Of a stretch of 63,172 nucleotides of DNA, positions 35,905-44,335 are shown piece after piece. Position 1 is the first letter of the stretch. Each line of letters begins with the position of its first letter. Position numbers and translations under genes: made by a program. The notes beneath the pieces are model-generated. The model saw nothing but the letters and a program-made list of their open reading frames with translations. It did no database searches and was not told the DNA's origin. Location of the stretch: contig OMVB01000138.1 in assembly GCA_900314395.1 (NCBI GenBank), forward strand, positions 1 to 63,172. Direction: 5' to 3'. Source of the stretch: an uncultured Prevotellaceae bacterium (GTDB taxonomy: Bacteria > Bacteroidota > Bacteroidia > Bacteroidales > UBA932).

Positions 35905-36013
35905 TATTTTTGCAAAAACGCTACATCATTTTACTTCTTTGGCGACAGAGTGCCTTTTTGAAATAAGAAAATCACTCGTAACTAATTGAAAAACAATCTA
36001 TAAACCAGCCAAG
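35883..36013 (+). promoter_or_regulatory. CRISPR leader with a possible array promoter
   Basis: An AT-rich stretch of 109 bp separates cas2 from the first repeat. TTTG (35883-35886), 18 bp and TATTTTTG (35905-35912) could drive pre-crRNA synthesis. The leader end lies here because the degenerate repeat is at the far end of the array. Confidence 0.55.
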
Positions 36014-36822
36014 GTTGTGGTTTGATGTAGAAAAGGAATGAAGAACAACTTAAAAAACCAACAGTATATGAAAACACAGTTGTGGTTTGATGTAGAAAAG
36101 GAATGAAGAACAACCTTTGCATCAAAAGGGCGTTAAATCAAAGAGTTGTGGTTTGATGTAGAAAAGGAATGAAGAACAACCTAAGTGCTTGACTTACAGA
36201 ACTATTTTCTGTTGTGGTTTGATGTAGAAAAGGAATGAAGAACAACGATAAGGTTCGTAGCACCGGCAGCCTTGCTGTTGTGGTTTGATGTAGAAAAGGA
36301 ATGAAGAACAACAGTCAGTTGTTTGTAAGCAGAATCAAGCGAGTTGTGGTTTGATGTAGAAAAGGAATGAAGAACAACTTCATCTTTGAGTCTTTTGAAG
36401 AATTGTTGTTGTGGTTTGATGTAGAAAAGGAATGAAGAACAACCGTCCTGACCGCTCTTGAAGCAAAAGCAGGTTGTGGTTTGATGTAGAAATGGAATGA
36501 AGAACAACCTGAAGGGAAATGTCTCGCGGTGTAAATGTGTTGTGGTTTGATGTGGAAAAGGAATGAAGAACAACGCGCACTATCAGTAGCGCGTTAACAC
36601 AAAGTTGTGGTTTGATGTGGAAAAGGAATGAAGAACAACTTTATATTCGCTGCTTGAAAAGTTAAGGAAGTTGTGGTTTGATGTGGAAAAGGAATGAAGA
36701 ACAACGCCGCCGGACTTAGACGCGTATATGCACAGTTGTGGTTTGATGTGGAAAAGGAATGAAGAACAACCAAATATCACATGGAAAAGAGAGAACGTTT
36801 GTTGTGGTTTGATGTAGAAAAG
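36014..36822 (+). CRISPR. CRISPR array, 12 full 36-bp repeats plus one degenerate, 12 spacers of 29-30 bp
   Basis: Repeats begin GTTGTGGTTTGATG and end GAAGAACAAC. They start at 36014, 36079, 36145, 36211, 36277, 36343, 36408, 36473, 36539, 36604, 36670 and 36735. The terminal repeat (36801) matches for 22 bases and then degenerates. Repeats 1-7 are identical. Repeat 8 has AAATGG for AAAAGG. Repeats 9-12 read GATGTGG for GATGTAG. The leader-proximal repeats are therefore the uniform ones. The direction (guide at the 5' side of each repeat) agrees with the tracrRNA anti-repeat. Confidence 0.98.
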
Positions 36823-37001
36823 AATAGATAATGATTCACTGCGATGGCAGACCGTCTGTGAGCCGCTGCTGATAGGCTTTAATTCTCCGCGAGACTCTTC
36901 GAACTCTTTTTTTTTGACACTGGCCGGTAGCGGAGACCGGACATCAGGAGACTCAAAAGCGAGTTAGCTTCTTTTTCTAAAAACACATTTCTCAATAAAT
37001 A
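36823..37001. other. intergenic region after the CRISPR array
   Basis: No convincing gene. A hairpin CCGGTAGCGGAGACCGG lies near 36924-36940. GAGACTC occurs at two places (36889 and 36949 areas) flanking a run of nine T. The minus strand has only short open stretches, possibly the end of a decayed gene. Confidence 0.4.
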
Positions 37002-37033
37002 TTGTGCATTTTTAAATATATTGAGTAAATTTG
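37002..37033 (+). promoter_or_regulatory. promoter of the AAA/DUF4143 gene
   Basis: TTG at 37002-37004, 21 bp, then TAAATTTG at 37026-37033, 43 bp before the start codon. Confidence 0.6.
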
Positions 37034-37075
37034 CGCAGTGCATTGAGTAAAATTAGAAAATCGGTATAACTCGTT

Positions 37076-38263
37076 ATGTATCAGAGAAAACAATATCAAA
37101 CTTTATTTTCCAGAATGCTGGAAAAACGACGTTTTATCCAAGTGATTATGGGGCCGAGGCAGGTTGGAAAGTCTACCTTGATGAAACAGGTAGTAAACGC
37201 ACTGGATATTCCATTCGTTTTCTATCCAGCCGATGCTGTCCCTGCCACACAGCTAAGTTGGATCAGTGATTGCTGGAACGCTGCCCGCGCCAAGATGCGC
37301 CTGGAGAATTTGAAAGAACTCATTTTGGTAATAGATGAGATACAGAAAATCAATGGCTGGAGCGAGGTGGTAAAGAAAGAATGGGATACCGATACTTTCT
37401 ATGATGTCAATCTGAAAGTAATCCTTTTGGGCTCTTCTCGTGTGATGCTGGATAAAGGATTTGCCGACAGTCTGGAAGGCCGCTTTGAGCGAATTATTCT
37501 CCCACACTGGTCCTATGCCGAAATGCGCGATGCTTTTGGCTTCACTTTAGACCAGTTTATCTATTACGGAGCGTATCCTGGTGCTGCGGAACTAATTGGT
37601 GATGAAGACCGTTGGCGGGATTATGTCACCGGTTCAATAGTCGATGCAACCATAAATAAAGACATTCTGATCAACGAGAATATTGCCAAACCTGCATTGC
37701 TTCGACAGACCTTCGAACTTTCTGCAGCATATTCGGGCATGGAACTGTCTTTCAATAAAATGATCGGTCAACTACAGGATGCCGGCAACACAACAACATT
37801 AGCCGGGTATTTGAATTTGCTATCACAGGCCGGTTTATGTTGCGCCTTGAACAAATATGCCATTGATCTTGCCAGAAAGAAGAGCAGCATTCCAAAGCAT
37901 CAGGTCTACAACAATGCCCTGAAAAATATTTACTGCAAACCATTTGCCGAAGCTATACTGGACCGTTCCCTTTGGGGCCGATTGTTCGAGTCAGCCATCG
38001 GAGCTCATATAATGAGTAACGCATATGCGGGCGATTATAAAGTGTATTATTGGAGAACTAATCCAGGATGTGAGGTAGATTACGTACTGGAGAAGAATGG
38101 CCGAATAGTCGCTATCGAGGTCAAAAGCAATAGTGATGCAGGCAATAAAGGCCTGATGGAGTTCAGAACACAATTCAGCCCTTATCTTTCACTGGTTGTT
38201 GGTGATGGTGGAATGAAAGCGGAAGATTTCCTGAGTATTAACCCAGTGGATTTGTTCAAGTAG
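37076..38263 (+). CDS. AAA ATPase with DUF4143 domain
   Basis: A 395-residue protein with Walker A GPRQVGKST, Walker B LILVIDEIQKI, the ILLGSSRVML sensor region, and a C-terminal DUF4143 domain ending in a PD-(D/E)xK-like core (EVDYVLEKNGRIVAIEVKS). Such proteins are common accessory genes in Bacteroidota; their role is unknown, and defence or toxin-like activity is only a guess. It is AT-rich like the cas genes and lies in the same island, but has its own promoter. The ATG at 37076 leaves a 43-base leader. Confidence 0.85.
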   Translation: MYQRKQYQTLFSRMLEKRRFIQVIMGPRQVGKSTLMKQVVNALDIPFVFYPADAVPATQLSWISDCWNAARAKMRLENLKELILVIDEIQKINGWSEVVKKEWDTDTFYDVNLKVILLGSSRVMLDKGFADSLEGRFERIILPHWSYAEMRDAFGFTLDQFIYYGAYPGAAELIGDEDRWRDYVTGSIVDATINKDILINENIAKPALLRQTFELSAAYSGMELSFNKMIGQLQDAGNTTTLAGYLNLLSQAGLCCALNKYAIDLARKKSSIPKHQVYNNALKNIYCKPFAEAILDRSLWGRLFESAIGAHIMSNAYAGDYKVYYWRTNPGCEVDYVLEKNGRIVAIEVKSNSDAGNKGLMEFRTQFSPYLSLVVGDGGMKAEDFLSINPVDLFK

Positions 38264-38276
38264 CCAGGAAACTGGA

Positions 38277-38756
38277 TTATTTCCTCCAAGTATTGTACGG
38301 ATGCATACTTAGGTAGGAGTTGGTGAATTCCTTGACGCCGGTGACCTCTGTGCCAAGCCAGGCGGGGGTGGGGTAATCTGTGTCAGGCGAAGGGAGTTCC
38401 ACTTCTGCGACGGTCAGCTGCGAATTGTCTCCTTTGAACTCGTCCACTTCCCATTTAAGCCCGTTGCCGATGGGAATGATGTTGCGCGTTTTCTGGATAA
38501 GTCCGGATTTGCAGAGCTTTAGAAGCTCCACTGCGTCGGAGTACGGGATTTCCATCTCCCATTCCGGGCGGCTGAGACCGTCGGGCGTCATTCGTCCCTT
38601 GATTGTCAAGAAGCCCTGGTTGTCGCGTATACGGACGCGGACGGTGTTGCCGCCGTCCCGGGCTATGTATCCCTGGGAAATCTCGTAGGATTTCTGTACG
38701 TCCTTTTTGTAACTGTCGTCCTTTACAAGGAACTTTCTTTCGATTTCTACATTCAT
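38277..38756 (-). CDS. CYTH domain protein (triphosphate tunnel enzyme-like)
   Basis: A 159-residue protein opening with the CYTH signature MNVEIERKFLV. VRVRIRDNQGFLTIKG and the late ELPSPD follow, supplying the acidic and basic residues that line the triphosphate tunnel. Relatives hydrolyse inorganic triphosphate or thiamine triphosphate; the substrate here is unknown. One base separates it from nadD, so the gmk-nadD-CYTH genes form an operon. Confidence 0.85.
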   Translation of the reverse strand: MNVEIERKFLVKDDSYKKDVQKSYEISQGYIARDGGNTVRVRIRDNQGFLTIKGRMTPDGLSRPEWEMEIPYSDAVELLKLCKSGLIQKTRNIIPIGNGLKWEVDEFKGDNSQLTVAEVELPSPDTDYPTPAWLGTEVTGVKEFTNSYLSMHPYNTWRK

Positions 38757-38757
38757 G

Positions 38758-39318
38758 CTACATCAGCCATTTTGTCATATCCTTTCCTGCCGCCATTGCA
38801 TCCCGGATTTCCGTAGAAGAGATAGTAACAAGAGGGGCATTCATAAGGGAAATATTATAATTAGGATTCTCTTTAATCAGGCGGGCTTTCAGGTGGCCCC
38901 GATGGTATCCTTTGCGGGGATAAACAGCTATGCCATACTCAGTCAGAATGCGGGAATAGTCCCTCCACCGGGGGAAACTTTCAAGGTTGTCGGCCCCGAC
39001 AACAAGGGTAATCTCATCTTCCGGAAACATCGACCTCAAAGTATCCAAAGTGCGGATTGTATAATGTGGCGGAGTCATGGCAAGCTCTATGTCCGACACC
39101 TCCACCCCCTTCAACTCCGGATGGCGAGCCACGGCTTCAATGGCAGCTTTATAGCGGGCGACCCCGGTTTCATTTGCCGATGCATCCTTGAACGGATTCT
39201 GCGGGCTAACAACAAGCAGCACACGGCCATAGCCGGCGGTCTCTGTCAGATACCGCATAATGGCCAGGTGACCTGTGTGAAGCGGGTTGAAACTGCCGCT
39301 GTAAACTGCCGTTTTCAT
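38758..39318 (-). CDS. nadD: nicotinate-nucleotide adenylyltransferase
   Basis: A 186-residue nucleotidyltransferase for NAD synthesis, making nicotinate adenine dinucleotide from the mononucleotide and ATP. The N-terminal YSGSFNPLHTGHLAIM holds the (H/T)xGH motif, and SSTEIRDAMAAG the ISSTxIR motif. It lies between gmk and the CYTH gene; the 29-bp gap to gmk is filled by a palindromic repeat. Confidence 0.93.
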   Translation of the reverse strand: MKTAVYSGSFNPLHTGHLAIMRYLTETAGYGRVLLVVSPQNPFKDASANETGVARYKAAIEAVARHPELKGVEVSDIELAMTPPHYTIRTLDTLRSMFPEDEITLVVGADNLESFPRWRDYSRILTEYGIAVYPRKGYHRGHLKARLIKENPNYNISLMNAPLVTISSTEIRDAMAAGKDMTKWLM

Positions 39319-39319
39319 A

Positions 39320-39344
39320 GATTCTTCACTTCGTTCAGAATGAC
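39320..39344. repeat. palindromic repeat filling the gmk-nadD gap
   Basis: GATTCTTCACTTCG followed by TTCAGAATGAC. GATTCTTC...GAATGAC form an imperfect palindrome. It occupies nearly all of the 29 bp between the gmk stop and the nadD start. Confidence 0.7.
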
Positions 39345-39347
39345 AAA

Positions 39348-39938
39348 CTACTTGTTCAGAAAATTGTCTACAAGGGCTTCGGCCTCTGCGTAGGCTACGT
39401 CCAGTTTGTCATTTACAAGAACTACGTCAAACTTGGGGGCGTAGGTCATTTCTTCCGCAGCCTTGGCCACGCGCTCCGCTATGGCTTCCGGGGTGTCTGT
39501 CTTGCGGGCGACAAGCCTGCGGTGCAACTCTTCTACCGACGGTGCCTGTATGAAAACAGACAGAGCCTTGTCCCCGAAGTATTTCTTAAGATTCACGCCG
39601 CCTTTGACATCGACATCGAAGATAATCACATGCCCTTTGTCCCAGATGCGCTGAACCTCACTTTTAAGGGTGCCGTAATACCGTCCCTCATAAACCTGCT
39701 CATATTCTACGAACATATCGGCCTCTATGCGGCGGCGGAACTCTTCTACAGTAAGGAAATAATACTCAACACCGTCCTGCTCCTGACCGCGCGGCTGGCG
39801 GGAAGTAGCTGAAACAGAGAACTCAATCTCCGGATGCAAGCCAAGAATATGATTGACGATGGTGCTTTTCCCGGATCCGGACGGCGCAGAGAAAATCAGG
39901 ACTTTGTCCTTGGACAGACTATTTTTTTTACAAGCCAT
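39348..39938 (-). CDS. gmk: guanylate kinase
   Basis: A 196-residue kinase converting GMP to GDP with ATP. The P-loop is FSAPSGSGKSTIVNHI; SVSATSRQPRGQEQDGVEYYFL is the GMP-binding region, followed by IIFDVDVKGGVNLKKYFG. The length is normal. First gene of the gmk-nadD-CYTH operon, divergent from fba. Confidence 0.95.
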   Translation of the reverse strand: MACKKNSLSKDKVLIFSAPSGSGKSTIVNHILGLHPEIEFSVSATSRQPRGQEQDGVEYYFLTVEEFRRRIEADMFVEYEQVYEGRYYGTLKSEVQRIWDKGHVIIFDVDVKGGVNLKKYFGDKALSVFIQAPSVEELHRRLVARKTDTPEAIAERVAKAAEEMTYAPKFDVVLVNDKLDVAYAEAEALVDNFLNK

Positions 39939-39978
39939 AACTTTTATCGTTTTATCATTCAGATGGTTGTATTCAATA

Positions 39979-40010
39979 TTTGAACTTTTTGCAAATTTAA
40001 CTAAATTTGC
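39979..40010. promoter_or_regulatory. fba promoter with a mirrored -7 element facing gmk
   Basis: Plus strand: TTTG (39979-39982), 19 bp, TAAATTTG (40002-40009). The sequence GCAAATTTA-AC-TAAATTTGC (39991-40010) is symmetric, so a second TAAATTTG reads towards gmk on the minus strand (39999-39992). The minus-strand -33 is unclear. Confidence 0.7.
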
Positions 40011-40038
40011 CTGATTTTTGAAGCAATTGCATATTGTT

Positions 40039-40104
40039 TTTACAAACAGCTTCTATAGAAGCCATGGACCATTATTTTTGGTTTCTATAGAAACTGTTTG
40101 TAAA
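40039..40104 (+). promoter_or_regulatory. large hairpin in the fba leader
   Basis: Arms of 25 bp (40039-40063 and 40080-40104) match at 23 positions around a 16-base loop. Each arm also holds the palindrome TTCTATAGAA. It lies in the predicted 5' UTR between the promoter and the fba ATG. There is no U-tract. Role unknown: mRNA stabiliser, regulatory leader or a mobile-element footprint. Confidence 0.65.
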
Positions 40105-40139
40105 CGGAAAAGAAATATAATTTATAATATATAGTTACT

Positions 40140-41141
40140 ATGGTATCTTACAAAGAATTGGGCCTCGTTAACACCCGCGAAATGTTCGCAAAGGCCGTAG
40201 CCGGCGGATACGCAATCCCCGCATTCAACTTCAATAACATGGAGCAGCTCCAGGCCATCATCATGGCAGCTGCAGAGACCAAATCTCCTGTTATCCTTCA
40301 GGTTTCCAAGGGCGCACGCAACTATGCAAACCAGACTCTTCTCCGTTACATGGCAGAAGGCGCAGTTGCATATGCAAAAGAGCTTGGATGGGAGCATCCC
40401 CAGATTGTCCTTCATCTTGACCACGGCGACAGCTTCGAGCTTTGCAAGAGCTGCGTAGACATGGGCTTCAGCTCAGTCATGATCGACGCTTCTTCCCTTC
40501 CTTACGAAGAGAACATCGCCCTCACCAAGAAGGTTGTTGATTACGCTCATCAGTACGATGTTACCGTAGAGGCAGAGCTTGGCGTTCTCGCAGGCGTAGA
40601 GGATGAGGTTTCCGCAGAGAAGTCTCACTACACTCGCCCTGAGGAAGTTATCGACTTCGCTACCCGCACTGGTTGCGACAGCCTTGCAATCTCTATCGGT
40701 ACCAGCCACGGTGCTTACAAGTTCAAACCCGAGCAGTGCACCCGTGACCCCAAGACCGGCCGTCTTGTACCTCCGCCCCTCGCATTCGATGTTCTCCACG
40801 AGATCGAGAAGAAGCTCCCCGGTTTCCCTATCGTTCTTCACGGTTCTTCATCAGTTCCCCAGGAGTATGTAGACATTATCAACGCTAACGGTGGCAAACT
40901 TCCTGATGCAGTAGGTATCCCTGAGGAGCAGCTCCGCGAGGCTTCAAAGAGCGCTGTTTGCAAGATCAACATCGACTCTGACAGCCGTCTTGCAATGACC
41001 GCAGCTATTCGCAAGGTATTCAACGAGAAACCCGGTGAGTTCGACCCTCGTAAATACCTTGGTCCCGCCCGCGACGAGATGAAGAAGCTTTACATGCACA
41101 AGATCGTTAACGTTCTTGGCAGCAACGGCAAAGCCGAATAA
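40140..41141 (+). CDS. fba: class II fructose-bisphosphate aldolase
   Basis: A 333-residue zinc-dependent aldolase of glycolysis/gluconeogenesis, splitting fructose-1,6-bisphosphate. IVLHLDHGDSFELCK carries the catalytic/metal Asp-His pair. ELGVLAGVEDEV, SIGTSHGAYKF and LHGSSSVPQEY give further metal and substrate ligands. It is monocistronic: own promoter, long leader and a strong terminator directly after it. Confidence 0.95.
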   Translation: MVSYKELGLVNTREMFAKAVAGGYAIPAFNFNNMEQLQAIIMAAAETKSPVILQVSKGARNYANQTLLRYMAEGAVAYAKELGWEHPQIVLHLDHGDSFELCKSCVDMGFSSVMIDASSLPYEENIALTKKVVDYAHQYDVTVEAELGVLAGVEDEVSAEKSHYTRPEEVIDFATRTGCDSLAISIGTSHGAYKFKPEQCTRDPKTGRLVPPPLAFDVLHEIEKKLPGFPIVLHGSSSVPQEYVDIINANGGKLPDAVGIPEEQLREASKSAVCKINIDSDSRLAMTAAIRKVFNEKPGEFDPRKYLGPARDEMKKLYMHKIVNVLGSNGKAE

Positions 41142-41160
41142 GCTAAAGCATCAAGTAACA

Positions 41161-41193
41161 AAAAAGTCTTCAGGAACCCCTGAAGACTTTTTT
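41161..41193. terminator. bidirectional terminator after fba
   Basis: AAAAAGTCTTCAGG (41161-41174) pairs perfectly with CCTGAAGACTTTTT (41179-41192) around AACC. It serves fba and the convergent BtuG-like gene. Confidence 0.92.
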
Positions 41194-41210
41194 GTTGTCG
41201 CACTACGGGC

Positions 41211-42344
41211 TTAGCGCAGATCCCAGGCGAGGTGGCCGGGGCAGACGCCGGTGTCTATGCGGGAGATAAGCGCGCCGTCCTTGCCGAACCGGTACAGGGA
41301 GCCGGGGGAGGTGTAGTTGCCTTTATCGGCAATGTAAATATCTCCGTCCTTGGGGTTGATCCAAACGCCGGACGGGGCACCGAAGCTGGCAAAGGCGCTC
41401 ACCGGAACGGGGAAGGAGGATACGGTATCGGTCTCCGGGTTATAGATGCAGTTGCTGCTTACCCAATCCATCGTGGTGTAGGAGAAAGCAGTGTCAAAAA
41501 TGTACAGCTTGCCATCGTAGACATCGGCATAGGTGCCACCAAAACCAAAGGTCTTTACAACAGCGGAAGTCCTTGTGTCATAGATGATTGAGCACGGAGC
41601 AACACCGTTGTAGTCACCGGAGGAATTGATAAAGAAAGATTTGCCGTCCGGCATCAGGGTAAGCGGTGAGTAAGCGTTAATGATTCCAAGGAAAACCCTG
41701 TCAACTTCTGTAAACGTGTCAAGGTCGATAACAGAGATGCTTGCAATCTCATTATTGCCGCCGCCGGTGAAGTCCGTATGGTAGCTGCATGAGTTGAGCA
41801 CGTAAAGTTTGCCGTCAACAATGGCCAGCCCCTCCGGCTCGTGACCGGTGGCGCAAGTCTTTTCAACCTGCTTTCTCGTAAGAGAAACCTTTGCTACGTA
41901 ACCATCATTGGCATAGGAAGTTACGTATGCGTAACCGCCATCGCAGGCAATCATACGGCAGTTTGGAATCTCTACAGCAGCCACGTGCCTTCCGCCGCGC
42001 TCGCTTATCTCCAGAAGATTGGAAGCGTTCACGGTAACAAGTACGAACTCGTCAGTAACGGCAATGTCATTAGCGACATCGCCCAGGCTGCCGCGAACCG
42101 TAGGGTTAATTTCCGCCCACCAGTTGTTCAACATGGTGTAAGTCTGCAAGTTATAGTAATCCAGGGTGGCGTTGTTGTGGCCCCACTGGCCCTCGCTCAC
42201 AAAGTAAAAACCAAGGAGTTCGGTGTTGTCTGCCGGATCTTCATCATCGTCTCCGGGCAGGATTGGATCGTGTGACTTGCGACAAGCCGTGGCAGCGGAA
42301 AACAGCATCGCCGCCAGCAGCAAATACTTAGTTAAGTTCTTCAT
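41211..42344 (-). CDS. surface beta-propeller lipoprotein (DUF5074/BtuG-like)
   Basis: A 377-residue lipoprotein (LLLAAMLFSAATAC) with an acidic spacer (LPGDDDEDPADN). Repeated propeller blades follow, for example VANDIAVTDEFVLVTV, GLAIVDGKLYVLNS and YADVYDGKLYIFDT. In Bacteroides, lipoproteins of this kind paired with BtuB (BtuG) catch cobalamin at the cell surface. It lies 2 bp after the TonB-receptor gene, which is that arrangement. Cobalamin as ligand is inferred from the pairing, not shown. Confidence 0.7.
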   Translation of the reverse strand: MKNLTKYLLLAAMLFSAATACRKSHDPILPGDDDEDPADNTELLGFYFVSEGQWGHNNATLDYYNLQTYTMLNNWWAEINPTVRGSLGDVANDIAVTDEFVLVTVNASNLLEISERGGRHVAAVEIPNCRMIACDGGYAYVTSYANDGYVAKVSLTRKQVEKTCATGHEPEGLAIVDGKLYVLNSCSYHTDFTGGGNNEIASISVIDLDTFTEVDRVFLGIINAYSPLTLMPDGKSFFINSSGDYNGVAPCSIIYDTRTSAVVKTFGFGGTYADVYDGKLYIFDTAFSYTTMDWVSSNCIYNPETDTVSSFPVPVSAFASFGAPSGVWINPKDGDIYIADKGNYTSPGSLYRFGKDGALISRIDTGVCPGHLAWDLR

Positions 42345-42346
42345 AA

Positions 42347-44335
42347 TCAATATTCTATTGTTAATTTTATCAAAATATGCCGGCCGGGCATGGGGTAGCG
42401 TGTCACAACCTCATAGTCCTGGTCAAATATGTTGTTGATGTCCACGCCGATACCTCCCTTCGCCCGTTTGCCGATGCTTCCTTTCCATGCCATCGCCAGG
42501 TCCGTTGTATACCACGGATCCAGTTCGTTTGCCGGGATATTGGCGGCATCGGTATATCGTTTGCCCGTATAAAGCCATGATACACAGGCGTTTAATCCTT
42601 TATAGCCCACTGCTGCCACAAGCGAGCCTGAGTGCAGGGGAGAGTAGGCCGTGCGGCCGCCATACCATCTGGAAGCCTTGTCCGTGCGGTCCCGCGAATC
42701 CTCGTAACTCCATGTGGCCCTGAAGGACGTTTCCACTTCCTTTATATTTACCGATGCCGCTGCGCTCACGTCCACTCCCTTTGCTCGCACCTTCCCGTAG
42801 TTGATAACCGACCAGCGGAACTGGCTGGCCGCCGGGATGGCAACAATCTTGTTGATGATGCCGGCAAGGTAGGTATCGGCGGAAAGTTTAAAGACTTTGC
42901 CGATGCTGACATCGGCCCCAGCATCCAGCTGCCTGCTATATTCCGGGCTAAGGTTTGTTCGCCCTCCGATGCTGTAATAAAGGTCGTTGAAGGTGGGTGC
43001 GCGGAAGATTTCCTTGTAAAAAGTGCGGAGCTTAAGCCAGCTGAGGCCTTCGTATGATACAATGACGGTGGGAGTCCATTTGGCCCGGGACTTCCAGGCG
43101 CTGCCGGCAGAGGTTTTGTCCTTGAAAACGCTTGACAGGAGGGAAGTGTGTATATGCCAGCCGCAGCCGGGGGAAACGGCAATCTGTGCGGCAGTAAGGC
43201 CGGAAAGCCTCTTGGCCCATGGAACCGGTGCGGCTGCAAGTGTCTCGCTTTCGGAAGAAAAGCCGTTCCGGCGGCCGTCAATTGAAAAACCGGCACCCAG
43301 CCAGTCGGAAGGCCTCCAGGCAAGGGCGGCGTAAAAATAGAGCTCGTTCTGGCGGTATTTGTTATCCACTTTCATCACAGCCGCGTTTTGGGTGGGGTCC
43401 TGGAGATACCGGCAATAGTCGCGGGCAAATTTGCCGCCGATGCGAAGCTGCCAATTCCCCGGAAAAGAAGTCTCCCAGGAGGCTTGGATGAAGGCAGACC
43501 TGTCCCACTGGCGGTCTTTTGAGGAATACTGGTCGCTGATGCGGCGTACAACCGGGCCGGGGAGGCCTCTTTCCGACTTGTACCCGTATGCGTTTACAGT
43601 AAGTCCTTTCCAGTTGAAATACAGTTCCGAGTGAAGCGCCCTGATGTCCCCGTTGGTGCGGGTTGCGGTGGTGTCGTAGGCCGGTTCATGGAAGGTGAAA
43701 CGGTATTTTCCGTCGGAATAAAGCCAGCCGGCATTGACTGATGCTTTGATGTCCCTTTTTACATAAGAAACTGTACCTGAGGGATTTACAGTGCCGAACG
43801 CCCCTGTCCTGAGACTTGCGCGAAGGCCTGTCTTTTCCGGCGCCCGTGTCTTAAGATACACCGATGCGGCCGATGCCAGGTCTGATGCCGGTTGCAGGAG
43901 CTCCGCCTTCTGGGCTTGATACAGAGTCATCGACTCCAGGTTGTCCAGGGAAAACCGCCCCAGATCCACCTGTCCGTTCTGGGCGTTGTCCATCCTTATA
44001 CCGTTATAATATATGCCCGTATGCTGTGCGCCCAAAGACCTGACATTCACGGTCTTAAGGCCTCCGACTCCACCGTAATCCTTTATTTGCACGCCGGCGA
44101 AATACCTGGCGGCATCGGCAACGGAAGAAGCGGGAAGCGCCTCAATTGTCTTGCGGTCAAGGCTGGCCACAGGCAGGGCGGCGGATTTGATATGGATGAT
44201 GCGGGAAGCTTTTACGGTGTCAGTGACAGCGGAGGTGGTATCATGGGCAAACAGCGGAGTGGCCGGGCCGGCGGGGCCCAGTTGCAGAAATATGGATATT
44301 ACGGCACCAATCATTTCCTTAGTCCGTTGTTTCAC
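42347..44335 (-). CDS. TonB-dependent outer-membrane receptor (BtuB-like)
   Basis: A 662-residue receptor with an exported N-terminus, a plug domain (VADAARYFAGVQIKDYGG, NVRSLGAQHTGIYYNGIRMD) and a beta-barrel closing with a terminal aromatic residue (LIKLTIEY). It lacks the N-terminal carboxypeptidase-like domain of SusC proteins, as BtuB does. The partner lipoprotein suggests vitamin B12 uptake; iron chelates are an alternative. Translation probably begins at the GTG at 44335, preceded by GGAG; an ATG at 44314 is an alternative. Confidence 0.75.
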   Translation of the reverse strand: MKQRTKEMIGAVISIFLQLGPAGPATPLFAHDTTSAVTDTVKASRIIHIKSAALPVASLDRKTIEALPASSVADAARYFAGVQIKDYGGVGGLKTVNVRSLGAQHTGIYYNGIRMDNAQNGQVDLGRFSLDNLESMTLYQAQKAELLQPASDLASAASVYLKTRAPEKTGLRASLRTGAFGTVNPSGTVSYVKRDIKASVNAGWLYSDGKYRFTFHEPAYDTTATRTNGDIRALHSELYFNWKGLTVNAYGYKSERGLPGPVVRRISDQYSSKDRQWDRSAFIQASWETSFPGNWQLRIGGKFARDYCRYLQDPTQNAAVMKVDNKYRQNELYFYAALAWRPSDWLGAGFSIDGRRNGFSSESETLAAAPVPWAKRLSGLTAAQIAVSPGCGWHIHTSLLSSVFKDKTSAGSAWKSRAKWTPTVIVSYEGLSWLKLRTFYKEIFRAPTFNDLYYSIGGRTNLSPEYSRQLDAGADVSIGKVFKLSADTYLAGIINKIVAIPAASQFRWSVINYGKVRAKGVDVSAAASVNIKEVETSFRATWSYEDSRDRTDKASRWYGGRTAYSPLHSGSLVAAVGYKGLNACVSWLYTGKRYTDAANIPANELDPWYTTDLAMAWKGSIGKRAKGGIGVDINNIFDQDYEVVTRYPMPGRHILIKLTIEY

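Noticed and set aside
36202-36780. Minus-strand open frames with repeated FIPF and HQTTT-type peptides
   Set aside because: They are translations of the CRISPR repeats and spacers, with a period equal to the repeat unit.
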